Source: Desulfovibrionaceae bacterium (GTDB taxonomy: Bacteria; Desulfobacterota; Desulfovibrionia; Desulfovibrionales; Desulfovibrionaceae). From it: DNA of 64,000 nt. The notes beneath the pieces were generated by a model. The model was not told the origin of the DNA. It worked only from the letters and a program-made list of their open reading frames with translations, and did not search any database. The first letter of the stretch is position 1. Each line of letters opens with the position of its first letter. The position numbers were made by a program, and so were the translations under genes. Where the stretch lies: contig JACCQO010000014.1 in assembly GCA_015709205.1 (NCBI GenBank), positions 1 through 64,000 of the forward strand, written 5' to 3'. This document shows, in pieces, positions 46,077 to 56,722 of this stretch.

Positions 46077-47627
46077 TCATTCGTGGGGCTCTCCCATTTC
46101 GGAGGCGAAGTGCACACCGGTCATCTCCTGGGGGAAGTCGTCTAGGGTCCGGCCGAATCCGGCCCGGAGAAAGGAGTCCACCCACCAGAAGATGTGGTAC
46201 TTGCGCACGGTCTCGCGCATCTTGCGCATGCGCTGGCTGCGTTCGGCCTTTTCCATGTGGTAGGCGCGGTGGATGGCCTTGGCCACGCCGACCACGTCGT
46301 AGGGGTTCACGAGCAGGGCCCCGTTCTGGAGTTGGGCCGCGGCCCCGGCGAATTCGCTGAGAAAGAGCACGCCCGAGGGGTTGCAGGCGCAGTATTCCTT
46401 GGCCACCAGGTTCATGCCGTCGCGCAGGGGCGTGACCAGGGCCATGGACGCGGCGCGGTAGTAGGCGATGAGCTCCTCGCGCCCCAGGGAGCGGTACTGG
46501 TAGTGGATGGGGATGTAGCCCGGCCGCGTGAATTCGCCGTTGATCTCGCCCACCAGCCGCTCGATCTCGTCCTTGAGGGCCTTGTATTCGCCCACTTCTT
46601 CCCTGCTGGGCACCACCACCTGCACCAGGGATATCTTGCCGATGAGTTCCGGATAGCGCTTGAGGGTTTCGCGGATGGCCTCGAACCGTTCGGGAATGCC
46701 CTTGGAATAGTCCAGCCGGTCCACGCCGAGGATGATCGTGCGCTTGCGCAGCGCCCGTTGGAACTCGTGGGCCTCCTCGACCACGCTCTTCTTGCGCGCG
46801 GTGTCGCTGAAGGCCTTGTAGTCGATGCCGATGGGGAAGAAGCCCACGCGCGTGGTGCGTTCGCCCACTGTCAGCGTGACCACGGGCCCCCTGCCCCGGG
46901 TCTTGGCCCCGGGGTTGAAGAGGTTCACGCACTGGATGAAGTTCCTGCGGTCGCGGTAGGTGTGGAAGCCCACGAGGTCGAACTCCAGCAGGGCCTGGAT
47001 GATCTTGGCCCGCCAGGGCAGGGTCACGAAGATGTCCACGGGCGGGAAGGGAATGTGCAGGAAGAACCCCAGGTTGCGCCGGCAGCCCATCTGGCGCAGC
47101 CACCAGGCCACGTGCATGAGGTGGTAGTCGTGCACCCAGATGTAGTCGCCGGGCCCGGAAACGGCCTGGGCCTGCTCCGCGAACTTGCGGTTCACGGTCA
47201 AGTAGTCGTGCCAGTAGTTCGGCTCGAAATTGCAGCGCGACTGGAAGCCGTGAAAGAGCGGCCAGATGATCTCGTTGGAAAAGCCCTGGTAGAAGCCCCG
47301 GACCTCCTCCTCCTCCAGCGGCACGGGCCTGAGGTCGTAGCCGGCGTTGCGCGAGAAGTCGGTGATCAGCGACTTGTCCACGTCGCCGGAGGTGCCGGTC
47401 CAACCGATCCAGGTGCCGCCGCGGTCGCGCAGCACCGGGGCCATGGCCGAAACCAGCCCGCCCGAGCCCGGGGTGAGCTTCCAGCGGCCCTCGACCTTCT
47501 TCAGGGCCACGGGCAGCCGGTTGGAGATGACCACCAGCCGCTGCGGATCGATCGGTTCTTCTGTCATGAATTCAAGGTTGTTGGACTCGTACGCGGTGTC
47601 CTCGGGCAGTTCGGATGCATCCGTCAT
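46077..47627 (-). CDS. otsA: Alpha,alpha-trehalose-phosphate synthase (GT20)
   Basis: 516-residue retaining glycosyltransferase joining UDP-glucose and glucose-6-phosphate. Seen: [59 protein letters not shown] and [12 protein letters not shown], all family signatures. ATG 47627 is preceded by AGGGAG; it has a hydrophilic N-terminal extension of about 30 residues. No trehalose-phosphatase (otsB) is adjacent in this window. Confidence 0.95.
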   Translation of the reverse strand: MTDASELPEDTAYESNNLEFMTEEPIDPQRLVVISNRLPVALKKVEGRWKLTPGSGGLVSAMAPVLRDRGGTWIGWTGTSGDVDKSLITDFSRNAGYDLRPVPLEEEEVRGFYQGFSNEIIWPLFHGFQSRCNFEPNYWHDYLTVNRKFAEQAQAVSGPGDYIWVHDYHLMHVAWWLRQMGCRRNLGFFLHIPFPPVDIFVTLPWRAKIIQALLEFDLVGFHTYRDRRNFIQCVNLFNPGAKTRGRGPVVTLTVGERTTRVGFFPIGIDYKAFSDTARKKSVVEEAHEFQRALRKRTIILGVDRLDYSKGIPERFEAIRETLKRYPELIGKISLVQVVVPSREEVGEYKALKDEIERLVGEINGEFTRPGYIPIHYQYRSLGREELIAYYRAASMALVTPLRDGMNLVAKEYCACNPSGVLFLSEFAGAAAQLQNGALLVNPYDVVGVAKAIHRAYHMEKAERSQRMRKMRETVRKYHIFWWVDSFLRAGFGRTLDDFPQEMTGVHFASEMGEPHE

Positions 47628-47751
47628 GGTTTCAGGCTCCCTGCGCCAGGGGCGCGGTAACTGATTCAACTTCTAGCAACTTTTGTACACGATCGGATGA
47701 CGGAGCACAAGGACGGGACCGGCCGGGCGCGCGGTCCGGGCCGTTGGGGCC

Positions 47752-48237
47752 CTACGCGCCGCTGCGCTTGAGCAGCCGCAGGGCGCGGCGCTTGCGGTAG
47801 GCCAGGATCATGCGCCGCCCGAGGAAGTAGGTCAGCAGGCTCGACGGGATGCCCAGGATCACGCCGCCCACGCACATGATCAGGAAGATCTCCCAGCCCT
47901 GGGCGATGAGTTCCTTCATGGCCAGGTGGTTGGGGTCGAAGTTGACGCCCTGGAAGGAGAGCAGGAAATTGCCGACCACGAAGAGCATGTAATAGAAGAT
48001 CGGCATGTTGAACGGATTGGAGATGAACGTGAAGGTGCCTGCGGTGATCTTGTTGGCGCGGAAGAGGAACGCCAGGGTGAGCACGACCACGGTTTGGAAG
48101 GGAATGATCGGCAGAAAGCCCACGAAGATGCCCAGGGCCATGCCCAGGGCGATGGAGTGCGCCGAGGCCTTGAGGCGGATGATGCGCAGGTAGTTGAAGC
48201 GGATGGTGCGCTTGAACCTGGTCCAGTATTCCGCCAC
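47752..48237 (-). CDS. DUF2062 membrane protein
   Basis: 161-residue inner-membrane protein with three to four hydrophobic helices and the DUF2062 signature ASAHSIALGMALGIFVGFLPIIPFQ in overlapping pieces, plus FISNPFNMP. Its function is unknown in the family. Start ATG 48237 is 15 nt after the EF-G stop, so it is likely in the same transcript. Confidence 0.85.
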   Translation of the reverse strand: MAEYWTRFKRTIRFNYLRIIRLKASAHSIALGMALGIFVGFLPIIPFQTVVVLTLAFLFRANKITAGTFTFISNPFNMPIFYYMLFVVGNFLLSFQGVNFDPNHLAMKELIAQGWEIFLIMCVGGVILGIPSSLLTYFLGRRMILAYRKRRALRLLKRSGA

Positions 48238-48252
48238 GCGCGCCTCCGCCGC

Positions 48253-50310
48253 CTACCCCAGCACGTCAAAGCGGGCGAATTTGATGAGGAGCCCCGCCCT
48301 GCCCTGCGTGGCCGAACGCAGGTCCGTGGAAAAGCCGAAGAGCTGGCGCATGGAGGCCAGGGCCTGCACGACCTTCTGTCCGGCGTGGTCGAACATGTTC
48401 TCCACCTTGGCCCCCTTGGAGCCCAGCAGGGAGATGGCGTCGCCCACGAACTCCCCGGGCACGGAGATCTCCACGAACATGATCGGCTCCAGCAGGAGCG
48501 GGCCGGCCTTGGCTAGGGCGTCCTTGACCGCGGCCACGGCGGCCATGTGGTAGCCCGCCGGGGTGGACTGGCCTTCGCGCCGGCGCAGCTCCTTGACCAG
48601 CACGCGCAGGTCCTGCACGGGATAGCCCTTGATCACGCCGGACTGCAGGCTGTCGCGCACGCCCTGCTCCACGGCCGTGAGCCAGGCTTCGGGCCACTGG
48701 TCCGGGTCCACCTCCATGCTCACGTCCAGCCCCTTGTCCCGCGCGCGCGGCTCCACGGCCACGGCCACGTAGCCGTAGTGCGGCACTTCCCCGAGCTCGC
48801 GGTCGAATTCGCCCACGCCCTCGGCGGGCTTGGAGATGGTTTCCTGGTACACGACCTGCGGCTTGCCCACGCGCGGATCGAGCTTGTACTCGCGGCGCAG
48901 CCGCTCCAGGACCACCTCCAGGTGCAGTTCGCCCATGCCGGAGATGAGCCTCTGGCCCGTCTCCTTGTCCTGCTCGGCAAAGAGCGTGGGGTCCTCCAGC
49001 AGGAATTTGGCGAAGACCTCGTCCAGCCGGTCGCCCTCCTCCGTGTTCTGGGGCTCCAGGGCCAGGGAGATGACCGGCTTGTAGGCTTCGATGGACTCCA
49101 GGAGCACGGTGTCCGGCCCCTTGGGATTGGCGCACAGGGTGTCGCCGGTGCGCGCCAGCTTCATGCCCGCCGCGGCCACGATTTCGCCCGCCAGGGCCGT
49201 GTCGGTCTTTTCCTTGGTCCCGGCGTGCAGGTGGAACAGGCGCGCCACGCGCTCGCTCTCGCCCTGGGTGGCGTTGTAGACCGTGTCCCCGGCGTTCAGC
49301 GTGCCGGAATAGAGGCGCATGAGCACCAGCTTGCGGCCGGAATCCATGGTCACCTTGAAGGCCAGGGCGGCCAGGGGCGCGGACGGCGAGGCCACCAGGG
49401 CGCGCTTCTCCCTGCCCTCCAGGGTCACGCCCACCACCGGGGCGGTCTCCTCGGGGTCGGGCAGAAAGGCGTTGATGGCGTCCATGACCGGCTGCACGCC
49501 GATGTTGCGCAGGGCCGAGCCGCAGAACACGGGCACGGCGGCGCGTTCCAGGGTCAGGGCGCGCACCCCGGCGCGCAGGTCGGCGGCGTCCAGCTCCTCG
49601 CCGGAGAGGTAGCGCTCCAGCAGCCCGTCGTCGCGCTCGGCCAGGGCGTCCACGAGCTTTTCGCGCCAGGGCGCGGCCAGCTCGGCTTGCTCCCCGGTCA
49701 GGGGCGAGCGGTGCACGGTGCGGCCCTGGTCCGCGGGCACGAAGTCCAGGAACTCCATGGTCAGCAGGTCGATGATGCCGGAAAAGTCCTGCCCCGCGCC
49801 CACGGGAATCTGCACGGGCAGCGGATTGGCGCGCAGCTTGGTGCGCATGGAGTCGAGCACGGCCTCGAAGTCCGCGCCCAAGCGGTCCATCTTGTTGACG
49901 AAGGCCAGCTTGGGCACGTGGAATTTCTCGGACTGCCGCCACACGGTTTCGGACTGCGGCTCCACCCCGCCCACGGCGCAGAACACGCCGATGGCCCCGT
50001 CGAGCACGCGCAGGGAGCGCTCCACCTCGATGGTGAAGTCCACGTGGCCGGGCGTGTCGATGATGTTGATGGTGTTGCCCTGCCACAGGCAGGTGGTGCA
50101 GGCCGAGGTGATGGTGATGCCGCGCTCCTGCTCCTCGGGCATGTAGTCCATGGTGGCCGTGCCCTCGTGGACCTCGCCCATGCGGTGGATCTTGTCGGAA
50201 TAGAAGAGGATGCGCTCGGTGAGCGTGGTCTTGCCCGCGTCGATGTGCGCGATGATGCCGATGTTGCGCAGCTTCTGCAGATAGTTCCTGGAGACGGCCT
50301 TTTTGCTCAT
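48253..50310 (-). CDS. Elongation factor G-like GTPase (EF-G2 type)
   Basis: 685-residue translational GTPase. Seen: G1 [15 protein letters not shown], switch [22 protein letters not shown] (G4), and EF-G domains III-V ending [10 protein letters not shown]...GKGYP. It is not in a str (rpsL-rpsG-fusA-tuf) context, and its N-terminus ([20 protein letters not shown]) differs from canonical FusA, so it may be a paralogue. Whether it supports elongation or recycling cannot be told here. Confidence 0.85.
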   Translation of the reverse strand: MSKKAVSRNYLQKLRNIGIIAHIDAGKTTLTERILFYSDKIHRMGEVHEGTATMDYMPEEQERGITITSACTTCLWQGNTINIIDTPGHVDFTIEVERSLRVLDGAIGVFCAVGGVEPQSETVWRQSEKFHVPKLAFVNKMDRLGADFEAVLDSMRTKLRANPLPVQIPVGAGQDFSGIIDLLTMEFLDFVPADQGRTVHRSPLTGEQAELAAPWREKLVDALAERDDGLLERYLSGEELDAADLRAGVRALTLERAAVPVFCGSALRNIGVQPVMDAINAFLPDPEETAPVVGVTLEGREKRALVASPSAPLAALAFKVTMDSGRKLVLMRLYSGTLNAGDTVYNATQGESERVARLFHLHAGTKEKTDTALAGEIVAAAGMKLARTGDTLCANPKGPDTVLLESIEAYKPVISLALEPQNTEEGDRLDEVFAKFLLEDPTLFAEQDKETGQRLISGMGELHLEVVLERLRREYKLDPRVGKPQVVYQETISKPAEGVGEFDRELGEVPHYGYVAVAVEPRARDKGLDVSMEVDPDQWPEAWLTAVEQGVRDSLQSGVIKGYPVQDLRVLVKELRRREGQSTPAGYHMAAVAAVKDALAKAGPLLLEPIMFVEISVPGEFVGDAISLLGSKGAKVENMFDHAGQKVVQALASMRQLFGFSTDLRSATQGRAGLLIKFARFDVLG

Positions 50311-50371
50311 GGTCGTTGGCGGGGTCGTTGGTTGCTGGGAAAACGTCGGCGCAGGGCGCGCGGCAGGGATG

Positions 50372-51325
50372 CTATAGCAGATCAACGGCCAGGCACGCCA
50401 GACGCGCCGGGCGGAAAATTTCGGGCCGCAGGCCGGGCCAGGCCCAGCACCCTGCCGTGGAAGGAGTCAGCAGCAGGCCGGGCAGGCTACCGCGCGGCCG
50501 CACGCACAGGGCTTCAGCGCGCGCGTCGCCCAACAGCAGCGCGCCATGGACGGCGGCGAGAAGGTTTTCCAGGTCCGCGTCCGGTGGATGCGTGCGTACG
50601 TTGGATGCGCCGTGCAGCAGGGCCAGCAGCTCGGCGTCCAGCGCGTCCGGGGTAGCCGGAATGTCCGGGGACAGGAGCACGTCCAGGCCCGGTCCCAGGG
50701 CTGGCCGCCACCAGGCCAGACGCGGCGCATGCGCGCCGAAGGCCGGTCCCCTGCCCTGTTCCGGAGACAGATCCGGGCACAGGTTCGGGCGCAGGTTCGG
50801 GCGTACGGTCGTGCGCAGGTCCAGGATGACGCCCGGCGCGTCGCGGCCGTCGCCCGTCTCGGCCATGGAGCGCACGCAGGCGGCGAGCTGCGCGCCGTTC
50901 AGGGCCGCGGCGGTCTCCACGCCCGTGATCTCCAAGGCCGCGAGCAGGCCGTCGGGCCATGTCCCCGTGTCCGCGTCCAGCGCGGCGGCCACGCGGGGGA
51001 CGCCCGCGAGCAGCGCCGGGGCCAGGGCCGCGGCCGCGCGCACCGGGCCGCAGTCCGCGTCCAGCAGCGCCAGGACGCGGGCAACGGGCCGCTCCTCGCC
51101 GACCAGACGGACCAGCGGGGTGTGGCGCGCGCAACGGCTCGACCCGTGGCGCACAGGCGCGTGCAGGATTTCGGCCAGGGCCACGGTCTTCTTGATCCAG
51201 GCGCGCGCCCGGGCGGGCGTGGCCTCGTAGGACGCTCCAAAGGCGGCGTCGTCCTCGCGGTGCGCCAGAAGCGCGTCGGGCCAGTCCGGATCGGGCCGGT
51301 CGGGCGGAACGGGTGCCTGGGCCAT
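50372..51325 (-). CDS. Protein of unknown function
   Basis: 317 residues, Ala/Leu/Pro/Asp-rich, soluble, with no motif I recognise. A 12-nt tandem repeat (50778-50813) encodes an [12 protein letters not shown] stretch near residues 172-184, and DPDWPD sits at the N-terminus. ATG 51325 has AGAGGA at 6 nt; that SD lies within a perfect 12-nt duplication (51332-51355), giving two SD copies. It sits between bamD (64 nt upstream) and the EF-G2 gene (61 nt downstream) in a run of minus-strand genes. Codon-position GC bias looks like that of its neighbours, which supports coding. Confidence 0.65.
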   Translation of the reverse strand: MAQAPVPPDRPDPDWPDALLAHREDDAAFGASYEATPARARAWIKKTVALAEILHAPVRHGSSRCARHTPLVRLVGEERPVARVLALLDADCGPVRAAAALAPALLAGVPRVAAALDADTGTWPDGLLAALEITGVETAAALNGAQLAACVRSMAETGDGRDAPGVILDLRTTVRPNLRPNLCPDLSPEQGRGPAFGAHAPRLAWWRPALGPGLDVLLSPDIPATPDALDAELLALLHGASNVRTHPPDADLENLLAAVHGALLLGDARAEALCVRPRGSLPGLLLTPSTAGCWAWPGLRPEIFRPARLACLAVDLL

Positions 51326-51331
51326 GGCAAG

Positions 51332-51355
51332 TCCTCTGGGCAATCCTCTGGGCAA
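51332..51355 (-). repeat. 12-nt direct duplication containing the Shine-Dalgarno
   Basis: Two identical, adjacent 12-nt units (51332-51343, 51344-51355), each reading TTGCCCAGAGGA on the minus strand. The proximal AGAGGA is 6 nt from the ATG at 51325; the distal copy is 18 nt away. Confidence 0.85.
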
Positions 51356-51389
51356 AGGGGGGGCGCTGTTCAGGCCGTCCGGCGGCGCG

Positions 51390-52115
51390 TCACAGCCAGT
51401 CGAACCACTCCTTCCAGGAGCCTTCGCGCGCTTCCAGTTCGGCCTGGGCCTTGGCCTCCTGGAACTTGAGGTAGGCCACCTCGGCGCGTTTCGCCGCATA
51501 GGCCGTCACGCCCGGCAGGTCCTGGAAGTTGGTGAGCACGAAGCGGTAGCGCTCCCAGGAGGCCTGGTAGCGCTCCTGCTTGAGATAGAAGTCGGCCACG
51601 TAGAGTTCGTGTTCGGCCATGCGCAGCCTGCAGGTGGCGATGTGCGCGTCGGCCTGCTTGGCGTATTCGGATTGGGGATAGGTTTCCTTGAGGCGGTGGA
51701 AGTACTGCAGGGCTTCCTCGATCATGTCCTGGGGCCGGTCGATGGACTTGAAGGAGTTCAGGCTGGACAGGGCGATCTGGTAGAGCACGTAGGCGGCCTG
51801 TTCGTGGCGCGGGTGCAGGGATTCGAACTCCTTGTAGGCGTCCGCGGCCAGGGGATACTGCTCCCCCAGAAAATAGGCGTCGCCCAGGGCCAGTTCGGCC
51901 TGGGGAGCGTACGGGCTGAAGGGATAGCGGTCCTTGAGCTTGCCGAAGTATTCCGCCGCCTTCTCGAAGTCCTTGGCCTGCATGGAGTCGCGGCCGGTCT
52001 CGAAGAGCTCCTGGGCCGTGTCCTCGGGCGGCGGCAGGAAGAAATAGTCGATGATGCCGCAGCCGCCCTGCAGCAGAACGAGCAGGAGGATCAGCAGCCG
52101 GGTCAGATGGCGCAT
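51390..52115 (-). CDS. bamD: Outer membrane assembly lipoprotein BamD
   Basis: 241-residue periplasmic lipoprotein of the Bam complex, which inserts beta-barrel proteins. Seen: signal peptide with lipobox LLQGGCG (Cys at about 19), then tetratricopeptide-like repeats with QAELALGDAYFLGEQYPLAADAY split across helices, YPQSEYAKQA, and a C-terminal YYRFV-type motif. The start overlaps the trxB end by 13 nt and the SD is poor, so translational coupling is likely. Confidence 0.92.
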   Translation of the reverse strand: MRHLTRLLILLLVLLQGGCGIIDYFFLPPPEDTAQELFETGRDSMQAKDFEKAAEYFGKLKDRYPFSPYAPQAELALGDAYFLGEQYPLAADAYKEFESLHPRHEQAAYVLYQIALSSLNSFKSIDRPQDMIEEALQYFHRLKETYPQSEYAKQADAHIATCRLRMAEHELYVADFYLKQERYQASWERYRFVLTNFQDLPGVTAYAAKRAEVAYLKFQEAKAQAELEAREGSWKEWFDWL

Positions 52116-53047
52116 GACGAGAAACCGTGCTCTTCCAGGAACAGGAAGGCGGCGTTGGCCGCCGTGGCGCCGTCGCCCACGGCCGTGGCCACCTGGCGGC
52201 AGAGCTTGGCGCGGATGTCGCCCGCGGCGAAGATGCCCGGCAGGTTGGTGCGCATCTCCTGGTCCGTGATCACGAATCCCTGGCCGTCGCTCTCCAGGGC
52301 CTTGGGCAGGAAGGCCGAGGGCGGGGTGTAGCCGATGAAGATGAACACGCCCGCGACTTCGATGGTGCGCTTCTCGCCGGTCTTTACGTCGCAGACCCGC
52401 AGTCCCTCCACCGCGTTCTCGCCTACGATGTCCTCGACCACGGTGTTGAGCACGGGCTCGATCCTGGGGTGGTTGAGGACCTTGTCCTGGTAGCATTTGT
52501 TGCCGCGGAATTCGTCGCGGCGGTGGATGAGGTAGAGCTTGTCCACCAGCTTGGCCAGGTAGAGTGACTCCTCCAGGGCGGAGTTGCCGCCGCCGACCAC
52601 GGCCACGATCTGGTTGCGGAAGAAGTTGCCGTCGCACAGGGCGCAGTAGGACACGCCCCGGCCGGTGAGCTCCTTTTCGCGCGGCAGGCCCAGCTTGCGG
52701 AACACCGCGCCCGTGGCCAGGATCACGCTGGCCGCCTCGACCCATTCGTCGCCGATGCGCACGCGGTTCAACCCCGGGCCGTCGTGTTCCAGGGCGCGCA
52801 CCTCGTCGTTGAAGCGGTCGAGCTCCTCGTAGGCCGTGAGATGCTCGGCGAACACGTCGGCCATCTCGTAGCCCTTGATGCCCTTTGGGAAACCCGGGTA
52901 GTTGTCGATGGTCTCGGTGAGCAGCACCTGCCCGCCGGGGCTGAGCTTCTCGACCATGGCCGTCTTTACGCCGGACCGCAAAAGATAAAGGGCGGCCGTC
53001 ATGCCTGCCGGACCGCCCCCAATGACCAAGCAATCGTATTTTTTCAT
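52103..53047 (-). CDS. trxB: Thioredoxin-disulfide reductase
   Basis: 314-residue NADPH-dependent flavoenzyme recycling thioredoxin. Seen: GGGPAGMTAALYLLRSG FAD loop, active-site CALC (near residue 139), NADPH motifs VVGGGNSALEE and HRRDEFRG, and the C-terminal GIFAAGDIRAKLCRQVATA. It has the canonical set that the first gene of the window lacks. Its ATG overlaps the trxA stop by one base (TGATG); it is the second gene of trxA-trxB-bamD. Confidence 0.97.
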   Translation of the reverse strand: MKKYDCLVIGGGPAGMTAALYLLRSGVKTAMVEKLSPGGQVLLTETIDNYPGFPKGIKGYEMADVFAEHLTAYEELDRFNDEVRALEHDGPGLNRVRIGDEWVEAASVILATGAVFRKLGLPREKELTGRGVSYCALCDGNFFRNQIVAVVGGGNSALEESLYLAKLVDKLYLIHRRDEFRGNKCYQDKVLNHPRIEPVLNTVVEDIVGENAVEGLRVCDVKTGEKRTIEVAGVFIFIGYTPPSAFLPKALESDGQGFVITDQEMRTNLPGIFAAGDIRAKLCRQVATAVGDGATAANAAFLFLEEHGFSSCAI

Positions 53048-53370
53048 CAGCTCAAAGCTTTCTGGGTGATCATTTCCTTGATGGAGGACTTGGACACCGC
53101 GCCGGTGATCTGCTCCAGGACGTCGCCGCCCTTGTAGAGGATCAGGGTCGGGATGGCGCGGATGCCGTACTTGCCCGGGGTGGCCGGGTTCTCGTCGACG
53201 TTCATCTTGGCGATCTTGACCTGGCCGGTGTACTCGGTGGCCAGTTCGTCGATGACCGGCCCCATGGCCCGGCACGGACCGCACCACGGCGCCCAGAAAT
53301 CGACCAGGACCGGGGTTTCGCTCTTCAGGACTTCTTCTTCGAAATTGCTATCCGTGACTTGGATCGCCAT
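53047..53370 (-). CDS. trxA: Thioredoxin
   Basis: 107-residue cytosolic disulfide reductant with the WCGPC active site (near residue 30), VDFWAPWCGPCRAM, KMNVDENP, and the cis-proline loop IRAIPTLILYKGG. SD GGAGA at about 6 nt. It is driven by a near-consensus promoter at 53504-53532 and leads the trxA-trxB-bamD run. Confidence 0.98.
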   Translation of the reverse strand: MAIQVTDSNFEEEVLKSETPVLVDFWAPWCGPCRAMGPVIDELATEYTGQVKIAKMNVDENPATPGKYGIRAIPTLILYKGGDVLEQITGAVSKSSIKEMITQKALS

Positions 53371-53503
53371 TGTCGTCTCCTTTTCCGTTTCGTTGTCGCG
53401 TCCGGCCGGGGGCCGAGCTCCGTGTTGTCTTCTTCGACGCGGCGCTTGCAGCGCGAGTGCGACTGCGGCGTCGACGCTGCACAGGAAAGATCCGCAAGTG
53501 ACT

Positions 53504-53532
53504 AATCTAGGCAGCGTGCCGCCCGCTGTCAA
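53504..53532 (-). promoter_or_regulatory. Promoter of the trxA operon
   Basis: On the minus strand, a perfect TTGACA (53532-53527), a 17-nt spacer and TAGATT (53509-53504). The -35 overlaps the tsaD stop codon. It predicts a leader of about 125 nt. Confidence 0.75.
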
Positions 53533-54644
53533 GAATCGGCTGGCCCGGCACCGTCCAGGTAGTCGCAAGGTACCGGACGACCCCGTGGGATCGCCTCCAG
53601 ATCGGGGCCGTGGAACCGTCCGGCCCGCGCCAGACGCTCGCCCGCATAAGCGATCATTATCCCGTTATCCGTACACAGTTCGCGGGAGGGAAGCAAGACC
53701 GGCAGGCCATATTTTTCCGCGACTGCGCGCATGGTTAGGCGCACTTTGGAGTTCGCGGCCACGCCTCCGGCGACCACCAGGGACCGCACCGGCGCGACCC
53801 GGTCCAGGGCCCGGCAGGTCTTCACGCGCAGCGTGTCGGCCACGGCGTGGGTGAAGGACGCGCAGACGCGCGGCAGCTCCGGCAGCAACCGGGCCAGTTC
53901 TTCCACGTTTACCCCGCCCTGCCCCGGCCCGCCGGGCAGAATGGGCGGCACGCGCAGGTCCGGCCTGGAATCCAGGAACACGCCCACCGCGGTCTTCAGG
54001 CCGCTGAAGCTGAAGTCCAGATTCTGGTTGTCCAGATAGGGCCGGGGAAAGAGGTCCGGGTCCGGCTCGGCCAGGGCGCCGAGCCGGTCGATGTGCGCCC
54101 CGCCGGGATACGGCAGGCCGAGCATCTTGGCCACCTTGTCGAAGGCCTCGCCGGCGGCGTCGTCCAGGGTGCGGCCGAGCAGTTCGAAGTCCGTGTCCGA
54201 GCGCATGTGGTAGATGTGCGTATGGCCGCCGGACACGAGCACGCCCAGGGCGGGAAAGACGATCTCCGCGCGCGCTTCCGGATCGATGGACGCGGCCAGC
54301 AGGTGGGCGTGGAGGTGGTTGACGCCCACCAGGCGCGCGGAAAGCCCCAGAGCCAGCCCCTTGGCGAAGCCCAGGCCCACGAGCAGGCTCCCCAGGAGCC
54401 CGGGCCCGCGCGCCACAGCGACCACGTCGATCTCCTCCGGGCGCACGGCCGTGCGCGCGAGCAGGTCGCGGTAGAGCGGGGCCAGCAGCCGGTAGTGCTC
54501 GCGCGAGGCGATCTCCGGCACCACGCCGCCGAACAGGGCGTGGGCGTCGGCCTGCGAGCTCAGGGCCTGGCCGAGCACCCGCCCGTCGCGGACCAGGGCC
54601 AGCGCGGTCTCGTCGCAGGAGGTCTCGATCCCCAGACAGAGCAT
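53529..54644 (-). CDS. tsaD: tRNA N6-threonylcarbamoyladenosine transferase TsaD
   Basis: 371-residue ASKHA-fold catalytic subunit that transfers threonylcarbamoyl to A37. Seen: [27 protein letters not shown], metal-binding HLHAH in [34 protein letters not shown] and GGVAANS. Its ATG overlaps the fbp stop by one base. TsaE is encoded at 31726. Confidence 0.97.
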   Translation of the reverse strand: MLCLGIETSCDETALALVRDGRVLGQALSSQADAHALFGGVVPEIASREHYRLLAPLYRDLLARTAVRPEEIDVVAVARGPGLLGSLLVGLGFAKGLALGLSARLVGVNHLHAHLLAASIDPEARAEIVFPALGVLVSGGHTHIYHMRSDTDFELLGRTLDDAAGEAFDKVAKMLGLPYPGGAHIDRLGALAEPDPDLFPRPYLDNQNLDFSFSGLKTAVGVFLDSRPDLRVPPILPGGPGQGGVNVEELARLLPELPRVCASFTHAVADTLRVKTCRALDRVAPVRSLVVAGGVAANSKVRLTMRAVAEKYGLPVLLPSRELCTDNGIMIAYAGERLARAGRFHGPDLEAIPRGRPVPCDYLDGAGPADS

Positions 54645-55651
54645 CAGGCGTCCGCGGCGTAGATCTTGCGCACGCTCTCCACGTCGCCGCGCGAGCCCAC
54701 GAAGAGCGGCACGCGCTCGTGCAGGTGCGCGGGCTTGATGTCCAGGATGCGCTGGTGCCCGTCGATGGCGGCCCCACCGGCCTGCTCGGCCACGAAGGCC
54801 AGGGGCGAGGCCTCGCAGAGCAGACGCAGCTTGCCCTGCGGGTGGTCGGGGTTCTTGTAGTCCATGGGGTACAGGAAGATGCCGCCGCGCAGCAGGGTGC
54901 GGTGGAAATCGGCCACGAGCGAGCCCACGTAGCGCATGGAGCAGGGCTTGGTCCGCTCCTCCGAGGGCTGCTTGAAGGAGTCCACGGCGCGGCAGGTGGC
55001 CTCATCCCAGTAGTTGCGGTTGCCCTCGTTGACCGAATAGATCCTGCCGTATTCGGGCATCTGGATGTTCGGGTGCGAGAGCAGGAATTCGCCCACGCTG
55101 GGGTCCAGGGTGAAGCCGTGCACGCCCTGGCCCGTGGTGAACACGAGCATGGTCGAGGGGCCGTAGAGGATGTAGCCCGCGCCGACCTGCTCGCTGCCGC
55201 GCTGGAGCACGTCGGAGAGCTCCACTTCGCTGTCCGAGGCGCTCTTGCGGCGGTGGATGGAGAAGATCGTGCCGATGTTGATGTCCACGTCGATGTTCGA
55301 GGAGCCGTCCAGGGGGTCGAAGATCAGGATGTAGTCGCCCTTGGGCAGCTTGGCGTCCACGAGGATGAGATCGGCGTTCTCCTCCGAGGCCATGGCGCAG
55401 AGCACTCCGGCGCGCTCCATGCGGTGGATGAGCACGGTGTTGGCGAATTCGTCCAGCTTCTGGACCTTTTCGCCCTGCACGTTGATCTCGCCTGTGCCGC
55501 CGAGCACGTCCACGAGGCCGGCCTTGCTCACCGAGCGGGCGATGATCTTGCCCGAGAGGATCAGGTCGTTGAGCAGCCGGGTGAAGGTGCCGGTGGCCTG
55601 ATGCGTACGTTCGTGCAGCAGCAGGTGTTCGGTCACGGAAATCTGCTTCAT
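54644..55651 (-). CDS. fbp: Class I fructose-1,6-bisphosphatase
   Basis: 335-residue gluconeogenic phosphatase. Seen: metal and substrate signature [22 protein letters not shown], a [12 protein letters not shown] stretch and the C-terminal [18 protein letters not shown] 55651 with AAGGAGG at about 7 nt; an upstream ATG at 55672 is disfavoured. tsaD follows with a 1-nt overlap. Confidence 0.96.
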   Translation of the reverse strand: MKQISVTEHLLLHERTHQATGTFTRLLNDLILSGKIIARSVSKAGLVDVLGGTGEINVQGEKVQKLDEFANTVLIHRMERAGVLCAMASEENADLILVDAKLPKGDYILIFDPLDGSSNIDVDINIGTIFSIHRRKSASDSEVELSDVLQRGSEQVGAGYILYGPSTMLVFTTGQGVHGFTLDPSVGEFLLSHPNIQMPEYGRIYSVNEGNRNYWDEATCRAVDSFKQPSEERTKPCSMRYVGSLVADFHRTLLRGGIFLYPMDYKNPDHPQGKLRLLCEASPLAFVAEQAGGAAIDGHQRILDIKPAHLHERVPLFVGSRGDVESVRKIYAADA

Positions 55652-55717
55652 GGAAGGGCCTCCTTTGTTCACCGGACAACTCCATTGCGCCGGGGCGCGC
55701 CCGGCGGCGGAAGAAGG

Positions 55718-56545
55718 TTACGGCAGGCGCACCGCGTAGATCAGGCGCATGTCTCCCAGATAGCGGGCCAGCCAGCGGTATTCGACGTCCTGGTCGTCCT
55801 CCCATTCGCCGGTCACGCCGCCGCGCACGATCTCGTCCAGCGGGGCGTCGGCCATGGTGATGGACTTGCGGTCGTACTTGCCGGGCCAGATCACGTCGCC
55901 CGTGGTCAGGATCAGGAGCTCCTCGGGGTCCGGGCAGAACTTCAGGAGCGGACCGAGGTCGAAGTGCACGACGATGAGCCCGGCCCACTTGTTTTCCTTG
56001 AAGAAGGGCTGGGCCACGTAGATCTCCGGCCCCAGCGGCGTGATTTCGTAGCGGGCGCGCATGGCGCGGTCCATCCAGACGGGCGGCTGTTCGCCCTCGG
56101 CGGTCTTGTCCCCGTCCTCGGGCGGCGCGGGGCGGATGGCCAGAAAGGGAGCCACGTCCAGAGGCTTGAGGGGCACCAGGGTCTTCTTGAGCAGGATATG
56201 GCCCTCGGTGTCCGTGACCACGAGGCCGGAAAGCCAGGGGTAGGACGCGAAGAGCCGCTGCACCCACTCGTCGGCCGGATAGGCGTCCTGGGCATCGAGA
56301 TAGCGCGCCAGGGATTCCACGCGCACGTCCACGGGCGTGATCAGCCGCGCGAGCTTGCGGTCCGCGTCGGACGCGTCGACCTCGGACTCGAGGTCGATCA
56401 TCGGGTTGGTGTCCACGTATTCCTTGTACAGAACCTTGGTTTCCTGCCAGGTCTGCTGGGCGGTTTCGCACCCGGCGCAGGCGAGGAGAAGGGCGACGAG
56501 CGCGGCCGGGAGCAGGACCCGGCACGTCTGGCGCGCGTGAATCAT
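55718..56545 (-). CDS. Lipoprotein with PDC/Cache-like sensor region
   Basis: 275 residues. N-terminal signal peptide with a lipobox around LACAGC (Cys at about 26). The body is a mixed alpha/beta extracytoplasmic region with YPWLSGLVVTDTEGHILLKK, YVAQPFFKENKWAGLIVVHFDL and LLILTTGDVIWPG, which looks like a PDC/Cache ligand-binding fold without any attached signalling domain. The fold assignment is by pattern only. It lies alone, 66 nt before fbp. Confidence 0.65.
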   Translation of the reverse strand: MIHARQTCRVLLPAALVALLLACAGCETAQQTWQETKVLYKEYVDTNPMIDLESEVDASDADRKLARLITPVDVRVESLARYLDAQDAYPADEWVQRLFASYPWLSGLVVTDTEGHILLKKTLVPLKPLDVAPFLAIRPAPPEDGDKTAEGEQPPVWMDRAMRARYEITPLGPEIYVAQPFFKENKWAGLIVVHFDLGPLLKFCPDPEELLILTTGDVIWPGKYDRKSITMADAPLDEIVRGGVTGEWEDDQDVEYRWLARYLGDMRLIYAVRLP

Positions 56546-56722
56546 GTGCGGCGACTCCTTAGGATGCAACGGCGCCGTGAGGGGGGCGCCAATGAAATTC
56601 GGGCCAAGGGAACGGGCCGGGGAACGGGGCCATGGAAATGCGGACCATGCGACCGGGCCGGGGGGGCGTTTCGGCGGCGGCCGCACGCCCGTGCGTGCGG
56701 CGTTGCGCGGGGAACGTCCGCC

